From the NCBI GenBank assembly GCA_945870205.1, contig CAMBRI010000006.1, positions 1 to 47,668 of the forward strand: a stretch of DNA of 47,668 nt, written 5' to 3'. Of the stretch, positions 24,877-32,607 are shown piece by piece. The stretch is from Sulfuritalea hydrogenivorans sk43H. GTDB taxonomy: Bacteria; Pseudomonadota; Gammaproteobacteria; Burkholderiales; Rhodocyclaceae. Under the pieces are notes generated by a model. That model had not been told where the DNA came from, ran no database searches, and saw only the letters and a program-made list of their open reading frames with translations. Both the position numbers and the translations under genes were made by a program. How positions within the stretch are numbered: position 1 is the stretch's first letter; each line of letters opens with the position of its first letter.

Positions 24877-26130
24877 ATGTTCACCCCGGAAGCCGGATAC
24901 GAAACCCTGCAGGCATTTGCCACCAGTATCGGCATCGGCTTGCTGATCGGGCTCGAGCGCGAGCGCCAGTCCGACCTCAAGGCCGGATTGCGCACTTTTG
25001 CCCTGGTGGGCCTGCTCGGCTGCCTCAGCGCCTTGCTGGCGCAGATCACCGACAGCGGCTGGATACTCGCCGCCGGCATACTCGCCATCGCCGCCATGAT
25101 GATCGCGGCACACGTGTCGGATCCACTCGATACCGGCGACCCTGGAACCACGTCGGTGGTCGCGCTGATGGTCTGCTACGCTCTGGGTGCCATTGTCTGG
25201 TTTGGCTACACCTCCACGGCCGTCATGCTCGCCATCGCAACCACCGTGCTGCTGTATTTCAAGGCCCAGTTGCATGGCATCTCGAAAAGCATGACGCATA
25301 TAGACTTGCTGTCGATCCTGCAATTCGGCGTGCTGGCGCTGGTGATACTGCCGATCCTGCCCGACCGGGATTTTGGCCCTTACAACGCGCTGAACCCGCA
25401 CAACATCTGGTGGATGGTGGTGCTGATCTCGGGTGTTTCGCTGGCCGGCTACGCCGCACTGCGAGTGATCGGGGCGCAACACGGCGCCGCCTTGATCGGC
25501 CTGTTTGGCGGCCTCGTCTCCTCCACCGCGACCACCATGGTTTTTGCCCGCCACGCGCGTGCCAATGAGGATCTCATCCGCACCGCAATGGTGGTCATCC
25601 TGCTCGCCAACATTGTCGTCATGCTGCGCCTCAGCTTCGTCTCCTTCGCTGTGGCACCAAGCATTGTCGGCCCGCTGTTCAGCGTGCTGGGCGGCGGCAT
25701 CGTGCTCGGTGTTGCCGCCACGTTCTGGGGCTGGCGACAACTCGTAGGCAACGATGCCCTGCCCATGCCAAACGTCACCAATCCGACCGAAATCAAGACG
25801 GCGCTGACATTCGGCGGGCTGTATGCGCTGGTTCTGGTGCTGTGCGCCTGGCTGCAGGATATCGCCGGCAGCCGCGGAATTTATCTGCTGGCGCTAGCCT
25901 CTGGCTTGACCGACGTAGACGCAATAACCCTGTCGTCACTGCGTATGTTCGGCATGGACAAGCTGAGCTCCGAACAAACCGTAACCGCGATAACATTGGC
26001 GACCCTGTCCAACCTCGCCTTCAAGACCGGCCTGGTAATTTCCATTGGCGGTGCGGGGCTGGCCCGCCGTGTCCTGCCGGGTTTGGGCGCCATCGCCGTT
26101 GGCCTCATTGGTGGCCTTTTGCTTATATGA
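24877..26130 (+). CDS. MgtC/DUF4010 inner-membrane protein
   Basis: A 417-residue polytopic membrane protein. The N-terminal part (about 10-150) is MgtC/SapB-like, with SIGIGLLIGLERERQSDL and LRTFALVGLLGCL, and the C-terminal part (about 185-410) is DUF4010, with GLFGGLVSSTATTMVFARHA and LASGLTDVDAITLS. Around a dozen helices are expected. MgtC relatives affect Mg2+ adaptation and ATP synthase, but the role of the DUF4010 fusion is not established. It starts the operon that continues, with a 4-base stop/start overlap, into the metallo-beta-lactamase/cNMP protein. Confidence 0.88.
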   Translation: MFTPEAGYETLQAFATSIGIGLLIGLERERQSDLKAGLRTFALVGLLGCLSALLAQITDSGWILAAGILAIAAMMIAAHVSDPLDTGDPGTTSVVALMVCYALGAIVWFGYTSTAVMLAIATTVLLYFKAQLHGISKSMTHIDLLSILQFGVLALVILPILPDRDFGPYNALNPHNIWWMVVLISGVSLAGYAALRVIGAQHGAALIGLFGGLVSSTATTMVFARHARANEDLIRTAMVVILLANIVVMLRLSFVSFAVAPSIVGPLFSVLGGGIVLGVAATFWGWRQLVGNDALPMPNVTNPTEIKTALTFGGLYALVLVLCAWLQDIAGSRGIYLLALASGLTDVDAITLSSLRMFGMDKLSSEQTVTAITLATLSNLAFKTGLVISIGGAGLARRVLPGLGAIAVGLIGGLLLI

Positions 26131-28388
26131 ACGAAAGTACTGCCATGCTGATACGCAAGCTAGTTGTCGCCAACAGGATCTATTACGTCGAGATTCCGGC
26201 GGCTGGACTGTATCTGCTGTGCGGTGCGCCGGCCGACAGCGTGAAACACCTGCTGCGCCGGGGAATCATCCAGACCACGGAACTTAACGGCGTGACTTTC
26301 GAGAATGGTCCGAATGCCATCTTGCTGTCGGACTCGATGGTGCAGAACGGCCACCTGTGCAACCTGGCGGAGTTTCCCATCCTGCAAATGCTCTATCGCC
26401 AGGGAATGCTGCTGCCGAACCACCCCAACAATACCGGGCGCAAGCCCAAGCTGATCGGTACCCCGGAGCAACTCGCGGCGCAGTTGCGCTACATCCATCG
26501 CGGCAACTACGGCCTGATCTCGGCAGAAGAAATGGTCAAGGCCGGCATCGACGAGCGTGAAGCCGAAGAGCTCATGCGCATCAAACTCAAGTTCGCCTTC
26601 GGCCAGATCGCCCGGCCGGATGCCTTTGTCGACTGCCTGCCGTTGACTACCTGCGCACTGGACGTTGGCGAAGGCGTCAGCATAGAACGCGTGGCGCACA
26701 ATGTCTTCGAAATCCATTACGGTGGTGACTATGTGGAGATCGACCTGAATCTCCGCCTGCACGAAACCTACCCCTGCCCCTACCCCCTTAGCCACGTCGC
26801 CATCGACCGCCATTACTTCGCGGTGGTCCATGCCGGCGACGGAGATGGCTGGGACTACAACCGTCCGGCGATGGGCAGCGTCCTGATCCATCAGGGCCGG
26901 GTCTATCTGATCGATGCCGGCCCCAACATCCACTACAGCCTCGATGCGCTCGGCATAGGCAAGAAGGAAGTTGCGGGCGTCTTCCACACCCATTGCCACG
27001 ACGACCATTTTGCTGGCCTGACCACGCTGCTGCAATGCGACCAGCCGTTGCAATACTTCGCCACGCCGCTGGTGCGCGCTTCAGTGACGCGGAAATTCTG
27101 CGCCCTCCTGTCAATACCCGAATGCGAGTTTTCAAAGTACTTCGACATCCACGACCTGGTCGAAGGAGAGTGGAACGACATCATGGGGCTGGAGGTTCGA
27201 CCGACCATTTCGCCCCACCCGGTGGAAACCACAATTTTCAATTTCCGCGTGCTTTGGGAAGGCGGCTTTCGAACCTACACCCATCTTGCCGATATCGCGT
27301 CCTTCACGGTGCTCGACGCCATGACCCAACCCGATACCGCGGCACTGGGCTTGAGTCCCGAGCGCGCAAAATCCATCAAGGCCGCCTACCTGGAACCCGT
27401 CGATCTCAAGAAGATCGACATCGGTGGCGGCATGATTCACGGCAACGCCGCCGACTTTGCCGCCGATGCATCGACGCGGCTTCTGCTGGCGCACACCGCG
27501 AGGGAACTGACCGACGCCGAACGGCGTATCGGTTCCGGCGCGCCCTTCGGCACCCTGGACGTGATGATTCCGGGACAACAGAACTTCCTGTTGCGCGATG
27601 CCAGCGAATTCCTCAAGAGCTACTTCCCGACGGTGCCCGGGGAGCGCTTGCACATGCTCCTCAATAACCACATCGCCACTTTCAATCCGGAAACCATCAT
27701 CACACCTGCAGGAAAGACGCCACCCGAAATCTACCTGCTGCTCGCCGGCAAGGTCGAAATGCTGACGCAGGATCCCAGCAATTCACATTTCCTTTTCAGC
27801 GGCTCTCTGCTTGCCGAATCTGCCGCGATTTATGACCGCCCCAGCGAGGAAACCTATCGCTCCGTCGGCTTCGTCAAAGCACTGCGTCTGCCCTCCGACC
27901 TCTATCGAAACTTCATCGAACGTTTCTATTCCAGCGCCGAACTGCTTGAGGTTCGCCGGGTAGAGGAAAGGCTGCGGCGCACCTATCTTTTCAGCGACGC
28001 CGTCACCAATATCACCCTGTTTTCACTTGCGAAAAGTTGCACCATCACCGAACTGCACGCCGGCGATGACTTCACCGGAGACCATGAGCAGATGCACCTG
28101 ATCGGCAAGGGGCGAATTTCAAAGGGCGTGGACGAAGGTGCGCCCGTGCTCGGCAAGGGAGAATTCTGGGGCTTTGACAGCCTGTTCAGGGAAATGTCGG
28201 AACGTGCCAAGGATGAGCAAACCCTGGCCGACGTATCGCCGACGGTCATAGCCCTCGACAGTTGCGAAATCTACTCCGTGCCCTTGCGGCTGGTGTCACG
28301 GATTCCGGTGGTGCGCTGGAAACTCTTCGAGGCTTTCCGCAATGCGCACCCCTACGCCGCGCCGCGCTATCGGGGCACCGCCCGCTAA
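26127..28388 (+). CDS. Metallo-beta-lactamase fold protein fused to cyclic-nucleotide-binding domains
   Basis: A 753-residue cytosolic fusion. Residues 1-205 form an N-terminal region I do not recognise. A metallo-beta-lactamase hydrolase domain follows (about 215-520), with the metal motif HxHxDH in HTHCHDDH (287-294), SPHPVETT and THLADIAS. The C-terminal part (about 530-745) contains one or two cNMP-binding folds (PPEIYLLLAGKVEMLTQD; MHLIGKGRISKG and GKGEFWGFDSLF). This suggests an enzyme gated by a cyclic nucleotide, with unknown substrate. ATG 26127 overlaps the upstream stop (ATGA); the open frame extends 285 bases further upstream, but that part lies inside the MgtC gene and is not real. 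The AmmeMemoRadiSam genes follow. Confidence 0.83.
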   Translation: MNESTAMLIRKLVVANRIYYVEIPAAGLYLLCGAPADSVKHLLRRGIIQTTELNGVTFENGPNAILLSDSMVQNGHLCNLAEFPILQMLYRQGMLLPNHPNNTGRKPKLIGTPEQLAAQLRYIHRGNYGLISAEEMVKAGIDEREAEELMRIKLKFAFGQIARPDAFVDCLPLTTCALDVGEGVSIERVAHNVFEIHYGGDYVEIDLNLRLHETYPCPYPLSHVAIDRHYFAVVHAGDGDGWDYNRPAMGSVLIHQGRVYLIDAGPNIHYSLDALGIGKKEVAGVFHTHCHDDHFAGLTTLLQCDQPLQYFATPLVRASVTRKFCALLSIPECEFSKYFDIHDLVEGEWNDIMGLEVRPTISPHPVETTIFNFRVLWEGGFRTYTHLADIASFTVLDAMTQPDTAALGLSPERAKSIKAAYLEPVDLKKIDIGGGMIHGNAADFAADASTRLLLAHTARELTDAERRIGSGAPFGTLDVMIPGQQNFLLRDASEFLKSYFPTVPGERLHMLLNNHIATFNPETIITPAGKTPPEIYLLLAGKVEMLTQDPSNSHFLFSGSLLAESAAIYDRPSEETYRSVGFVKALRLPSDLYRNFIERFYSSAELLEVRRVEERLRRTYLFSDAVTNITLFSLAKSCTITELHAGDDFTGDHEQMHLIGKGRISKGVDEGAPVLGKGEFWGFDSLFREMSERAKDEQTLADVSPTVIALDSCEIYSVPLRLVSRIPVVRWKLFEAFRNAHPYAAPRYRGTAR

Positions 28389-28418
28389 GACTCAAAACGC
28401 GCCAAGGGACTCGTGACC

Positions 28419-29789
28419 ATGACTCCTGCCACCACCATTCGACCTCCGGCTGTTGCCGGCAGCTTCTATCCTGGCCAAGTCGATGTCCTGCGCGACGACC
28501 TCGCTTCCTGCCTCGCCGTAACGCCGGCACCGCAGCTTGTCGATGCGACCGGCCAGCTCAAGGCCCTCATCGTACCCCATGCCGGGTACATATATTCCGG
28601 CGGCACCGCAGGCCACGCCTATGCCTTGCTGGCGCCGCTGGCGGGGCGCATCCGGCGTGTGGTCCTGCTCGGCCCCTGCCATCGTGTATCGGTGCGTGGA
28701 CTGGCGGCGCCGACGGTTAAGGCCTTCGCCACACCGCTGGGGAGCGTCCCGCTCGACCGCGGGGCCATCGATGCCCTGGCCGATCTGCCGCAGGTCGTCG
28801 CCAGCGATGCCGCGCACGCCCAGGAACACTCGCTGGAAGTGCAACTGCCCTTCCTGCAAACCGTGCTCGGCGAATTCGACCTGGTGCCGCTGGCCGTGGG
28901 TCAGACCGGTGCCGCCGAAGTCGCCCAGGTACTGGACCGCCTCTGGGGCGGAGCGGAAACCCTGATCGTGATCAGCTCCGACCTTTCCCATTTCCATACC
29001 TATGGCGAAGCGCAGAAAATTGACCACGCCACGGCCACGCAAATCCTTGCACTGGAACAACTCACCAGTTTCGACCAGGCTTGCGGTGCGCTGCCGATCA
29101 ATGGCCTGATCGCCGTCGCGCGGCGCCGCGGACTGACGATAAGACGCGTTGCGCAATGCAACTCTGGCGACACGGCAGGCGACAAGGCGCGCGTGGTCGG
29201 CTATGCCGCCTTCGCCCTCTACGAACCGGAGACCGTCGGCGCGGACCTCGGTCCGGCGCTGCTGGCACGCGCGCGCAATGCCATCGCCGCCCAGCTCAAG
29301 CAAGCCACGCAATTCGAGCCAGCACATCCTGCACTGAACCAGCCCGGTGCCACCTTCGTCACGCTGACGCAGAATGGAGCCTTGCGCGGCTGCATCGGCT
29401 CGCTGCAGGCGCATCGCCCGCTCGACCAGGATGTGCGCGCCAATGCCGTCGCCGCCGCATTCAGCGATCCGCGTTTCCCGCCGCTCAAGGCCGACGAACT
29501 GCCGCGCACCCGCGTCGAGGTCTCCCTGCTGACCGCGCCGCAGACTATGAGCTTCAGCAGCGAGGCCGATGCCCTGCGCCAGTTGAGGCCCAACGTCGAC
29601 GGAGTGATTTTCATCGCCGGACAGCGACGCAGCACCTTCCTGCCGCAGGTATGGGAACAGTTGCCGGAACCACGCCAGTTCATGGCCCATCTCAAACAGA
29701 AAGCCGGCCTGCCGGCGGATTACTGGTCGCCGGAAGTGCAGTTGCAGTGCTACGAGGTGCAGAAATGGAAAGAAGCGCCGATCCCATAA
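28419..29789 (+). CDS. AmmeMemoRadiSam fusion: MEMO domain plus AMMECR1 domain
   Basis: A 456-residue cytosolic fusion of AmmB and AmmA. The MEMO domain (about 1-270) has the residues corresponding to metal ligands of human MEMO1: His54 (VPHAGYIYSG), His88 (LLGPCHRV) and Cys247 (VAQCNSG), with EHSLEVQLPFL and SSDLSHFHTYG. The AMMECR1 domain (about 275-450) has the hallmark LRGCIGSL at 322-329. These proteins and AmrS form a widely conserved system of unknown chemistry. ATG 28419 has AAGGGA 9 bases upstream; GTG 28413 is too close to it. The 3' end overlaps the amrS gene by 25 bases. Confidence 0.93.
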   Translation: MTPATTIRPPAVAGSFYPGQVDVLRDDLASCLAVTPAPQLVDATGQLKALIVPHAGYIYSGGTAGHAYALLAPLAGRIRRVVLLGPCHRVSVRGLAAPTVKAFATPLGSVPLDRGAIDALADLPQVVASDAAHAQEHSLEVQLPFLQTVLGEFDLVPLAVGQTGAAEVAQVLDRLWGGAETLIVISSDLSHFHTYGEAQKIDHATATQILALEQLTSFDQACGALPINGLIAVARRRGLTIRRVAQCNSGDTAGDKARVVGYAAFALYEPETVGADLGPALLARARNAIAAQLKQATQFEPAHPALNQPGATFVTLTQNGALRGCIGSLQAHRPLDQDVRANAVAAAFSDPRFPPLKADELPRTRVEVSLLTAPQTMSFSSEADALRQLRPNVDGVIFIAGQRRSTFLPQVWEQLPEPRQFMAHLKQKAGLPADYWSPEVQLQCYEVQKWKEAPIP

Positions 29790-30862
29790 GCGGAGTGCCT
29801 GCCCGATGGTGGCACACCCTGGACGATGGCCGTATCCAGTGCGACCTCTGCCCGCGTGATTGCAGATTGCACGAAGGTCAGCGCGCCGCCTGTTTCGTGC
29901 GCGCCATGCAAGGCGGCGAAATGCTGCTCACTACCTACGGCCGCAGTTCGGGCTTCTGCATCGACCCAATCGAGAAGAAGCCGCTCAACAACTTCTACCC
30001 GGGCTCCAGCGTGCTGTCCTTTGGCACCGCCGGCTGCAACCTGGCCTGCAAGTTCTGCCAGAACTGGGACATCTCCAAGTCGCGCGACATGGATCGCCTG
30101 ATGGATGACGCGACGCCCGAGGCCATTGCCCGCGCCGCACAGAAACACGGGGCGAAAAGCGTCGCCTTCACCTACAACGATCCGGTGATCTTTGCCGAAT
30201 ACGCCATGGACACCGCCGACGCCTGTCACGCGGTGGGCGTCAAGACCGTGGCAGTAACCGCCGGCTACATGCATCTGGAACCGGCGCGCGAGTTCTATTC
30301 GAAAATGGACGCCGCGAATGTCGACCTCAAGGCCTTCACCGACGAGTTCTACATCAAGCTCTGCGGCGCCAAATTGCAACCGGTGCTCGACATCCTGGCG
30401 ATGATCCACCATGAAACGGATTGCTGGCTGGAAATCACCACCCTGCTGATCCCGGGCAAGAATGATGGCGATCAAGAACTCAAGGCGCTTGCCGCCTGGG
30501 TAGCCAAGGAACTCGGCCCCGATGTGCCACTGCATTTTTCCGCCTTCCATCCCGACTGGAAGATGGGCGACATCCCCGCCACGCCGCCGTCGACCCTGAC
30601 CCGCGCCCGCCGCATCGCCATGGACGCGGGCCTCCACTATGTCTATACCGGCAACGTGCATGACAAGGCCGGCGATGAGACGCTCTGCCCAGGCTGTGGC
30701 ACGGCTGTCATCCAGCGCGACTGGTACCGCATCCTCGGCTATGCACTCGACGACTCAGGGCATTGCCGGCATTGCGGTGCAGCTGTCGCCGGACGCTACA
30801 GTAAGTTCGCCACGCCCTTCGGTCCGCAACGGATACCTGTCAGGCTGCACACAGGCGCCTGA
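29765..30862 (+). CDS. amrS: AmmeMemoRadiSam radical SAM enzyme, operon copy
   Basis: A 365-residue AmrS. The radical SAM cluster motif is C91, C95, C98 (GTAGCNLACKFCQNWDIS); an N-terminal CxxCxxxC (C26, C29, C33) and C-terminal CPGC and CRHC pairs are also present. ATG 29765, with GAGGTG 4 bases upstream, lies inside the end of the MEMO-AMMECR1 gene, so translation is probably coupled. A longer frame upstream is only overlap. The protein is highly similar to the stand-alone AmrS at 9263-10513 through most of its length, but has the standard short N terminus. The modified substrate is unknown. Confidence 0.95.
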   Translation: MERSADPISGVPARWWHTLDDGRIQCDLCPRDCRLHEGQRAACFVRAMQGGEMLLTTYGRSSGFCIDPIEKKPLNNFYPGSSVLSFGTAGCNLACKFCQNWDISKSRDMDRLMDDATPEAIARAAQKHGAKSVAFTYNDPVIFAEYAMDTADACHAVGVKTVAVTAGYMHLEPAREFYSKMDAANVDLKAFTDEFYIKLCGAKLQPVLDILAMIHHETDCWLEITTLLIPGKNDGDQELKALAAWVAKELGPDVPLHFSAFHPDWKMGDIPATPPSTLTRARRIAMDAGLHYVYTGNVHDKAGDETLCPGCGTAVIQRDWYRILGYALDDSGHCRHCGAAVAGRYSKFATPFGPQRIPVRLHTGA

Positions 30863-31166
30863 AGTCTGCGTCGTTCGATTCCCTGCATCGGCGTCCTGTT
30901 TCTGATGGTGCGTTGCAGCGATCCAGGGCGCGTCGGGCCGGTTCAGCCGCCAGAATTTTTCTTTGCGCTGGACGTAAAAAACAGGTCAACCTGGCGCATC
31001 GAAATGCGTTAAAGTTAAAATATCGCCAACGATTTATAACGACACATCAAGCAATACGGAGGAATCCGGCGGTATGGCCAGGGTGAACCTCAGAGCGGCG
31101 TCCGCAGGGGCGTCAGGGTATGACGATAGACCCGCGTTCGGGTCGTATGAATCGAGGAGAACATCA
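30863..31166. other. Intergenic leader of the exported-protein cluster
   Basis: 304 bases. A good -10 element, TATAAC, lies at 31035-31040 in an AT-rich patch (31005-31045), but I see no matching -35. A long leader of about 120 bases would follow. GGAGGA at 31058-31063 precedes an in-frame ATG at 31074, but the signal peptide begins at ATG 31167, which has its own ribosome site. No terminator for the amrS operon is evident. Confidence 0.45.
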
Positions 31167-32369
31167 ATGAAGTTCAGAAATATGAAACCAGCTCTGGCGA
31201 TCGCCGCCAGCTTCGGCATGATGGCAGTGGTTGGCCAGGCTGCGGCGGATGAGCCACTTAGCTGGTCGAAAGGCGCGGTGCCTGCCAATGCCGTGCTCGC
31301 GGCAGGAACCAAAGCGCAACCGATGCATATTTGTCGCCTGCCGATGCCGGACAAAAACGTGCATCCGGGCAAGGCGGTGAATGGCAACTGCTATGTCGGC
31401 TTCGGTGGCAAGGAGATCAAGAAGCCTCTGGCTGAGGCGGAGGTTTTGGCCTCTTCGGCACCTGTTGGCTGGGCCGATGTCAAGGGTGGCAAGGTTCCCG
31501 CCAGCGCCCTGAGTGCCGGTACCGCCAACGGCGTGACAATGCACTTCTGCCGCGCCAAGCATGAAGGCAAGACCCCGGTCGCAGGCAAGGAATGGAAGGG
31601 CAACTGCTATTACGGTTACGGCGGCAAAGAGATCAAAACGACTGAGTTTCAGGTAATGGGGCTCACCAAGGTCGCCGCCGCACCCGGCCCGACGGCACCG
31701 GCACCGACCACAGCAGCGGCCAAACCCGCGGTGCCTGCCGCTGCGCCCGCACCTGGTGCGGCAACAGGCGCAGTAGCCAAGGCCGCGGGTCCGGCCGCCG
31801 CTGCACCGCCCGCTCCCACCGCTGCGCCGGTGGCACCTGCCAAGCCGAGCGCGCCGGCGACCCCTGCGCCTGTAGCAAAACCTGCACCGGCGGCAGCTGC
31901 ACCTGCAGCCGCAGATCCGCTCAGTTGGTCAAAGGGCGCGGTGCCTGCCAATGCCGTGCTCGCCGCAGGAACCAAAGAGCAACCGATGCATATTTGTCGC
32001 CTGCCGATGCCGGACAAAAACGTGCATCCGGGCAAGGCGGTGAACGGCAACTGCTATGTCGGCTTCGGCGGCAAGGAAATCAAGGTTCCCCTCAAGGACG
32101 CCGAGGTACTGGCTTCTTCAGCGCCGACCGGTTGGGCCGATGTCAAGGGTGGCAAGGTGCCTGCAAACGCCCTGAAGGCTGGCGTGGTCAATGGGGTGGC
32201 AATGCACTTCTGTCGCGCGAAGCATGAAGGCAAGGCCTTGCACGCGGGCAAGGAGTACAAGGGCACCTGCTATTACGGTTACGGCGGTAAAGAGATCAAG
32301 GCAACGGAGTTCCAGGTGATGGGGCTTACCAAAGTTGCCGCTGCTCCGGCGATGCCGCCGAAGAAGTAG
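31167..32369 (+). CDS. Exported DM9 (DUF3421) repeat protein
   Basis: A 400-residue periplasmic or secreted protein. A signal peptide (to about residue 27, QAAA/DEP) is followed by two blocks of two DM9-like repeats each (about 30-165 and 250-388), separated by a low-complexity Ala/Pro linker (about 172-245). Each repeat has a GAVPANAVLAAGT-like start, a central MHICRLP or MHFCRAKHEG and a CYVGFGGKEI or CYYGYGGKEI end. DM9 domains are known in mannose-binding lectins of animals, so carbohydrate binding is possible. The two blocks are nearly identical at DNA level (offset 663 bases). ATG 31167 has GAGGAG 6-7 bases upstream. The gene ends at a strong terminator. Confidence 0.85.
   Translation: MKFRNMKPALAIAASFGMMAVVGQAAADEPLSWSKGAVPANAVLAAGTKAQPMHICRLPMPDKNVHPGKAVNGNCYVGFGGKEIKKPLAEAEVLASSAPVGWADVKGGKVPASALSAGTANGVTMHFCRAKHEGKTPVAGKEWKGNCYYGYGGKEIKTTEFQVMGLTKVAAAPGPTAPAPTTAAAKPAVPAAAPAPGAATGAVAKAAGPAAAAPPAPTAAPVAPAKPSAPATPAPVAKPAPAAAAPAAADPLSWSKGAVPANAVLAAGTKEQPMHICRLPMPDKNVHPGKAVNGNCYVGFGGKEIKVPLKDAEVLASSAPTGWADVKGGKVPANALKAGVVNGVAMHFCRAKHEGKALHAGKEYKGTCYYGYGGKEIKATEFQVMGLTKVAAAPAMPPKK
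31260..32331 (+). repeat. Internal tandem duplication, 663-base offset
   Basis: Bases 31260-31671 (DM9 block 1) recur at 31923-32331 (block 2) with an offset of 663. The first 170 bases of each differ at only a few positions, mostly third codon positions; the Ala/Pro-rich linker between them is not repeated. Confidence 0.85.
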
Positions 32370-32383
32370 TAAGGCAAGAGTTT

Positions 32384-32418
32384 GCGTGAATGCCGCCTTT
32401 GCGCGGCATTCACGCTTT
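32384..32418 (+). terminator. Rho-independent terminator after the DM9 gene
   Basis: Perfect 13-base stem (32384-32396 with 32403-32415), 6-base loop, followed by TTTAA. It lies 15 bases after the stop of the DM9-repeat gene, so that gene is probably monocistronic. Confidence 0.85.
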
Positions 32419-32607
32419 AACCATGCAATGGCATTTCGGACAAAGGAGAAATGAATGGGTCGGTCAAGTCTGTCTTTCGATTCAAATTTCCCGAAAGCAA
32501 AATACCATTCGCTTTCCAATCGGTTATAAACTGGATTTGCAGTCCCGCCCGCTGAGTCGACACTCAGAACAAGTCTTCGCTGCCAGCCCATTGAACGGAT
32601 CAAACTT

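Noticed and set aside
25842-26126. 95-residue N-terminal extension of the MBL/cNMP protein
   Set aside because: It lies entirely inside the MgtC/DUF4010 gene in another frame; the ATGA overlap at 26127 gives a natural start.
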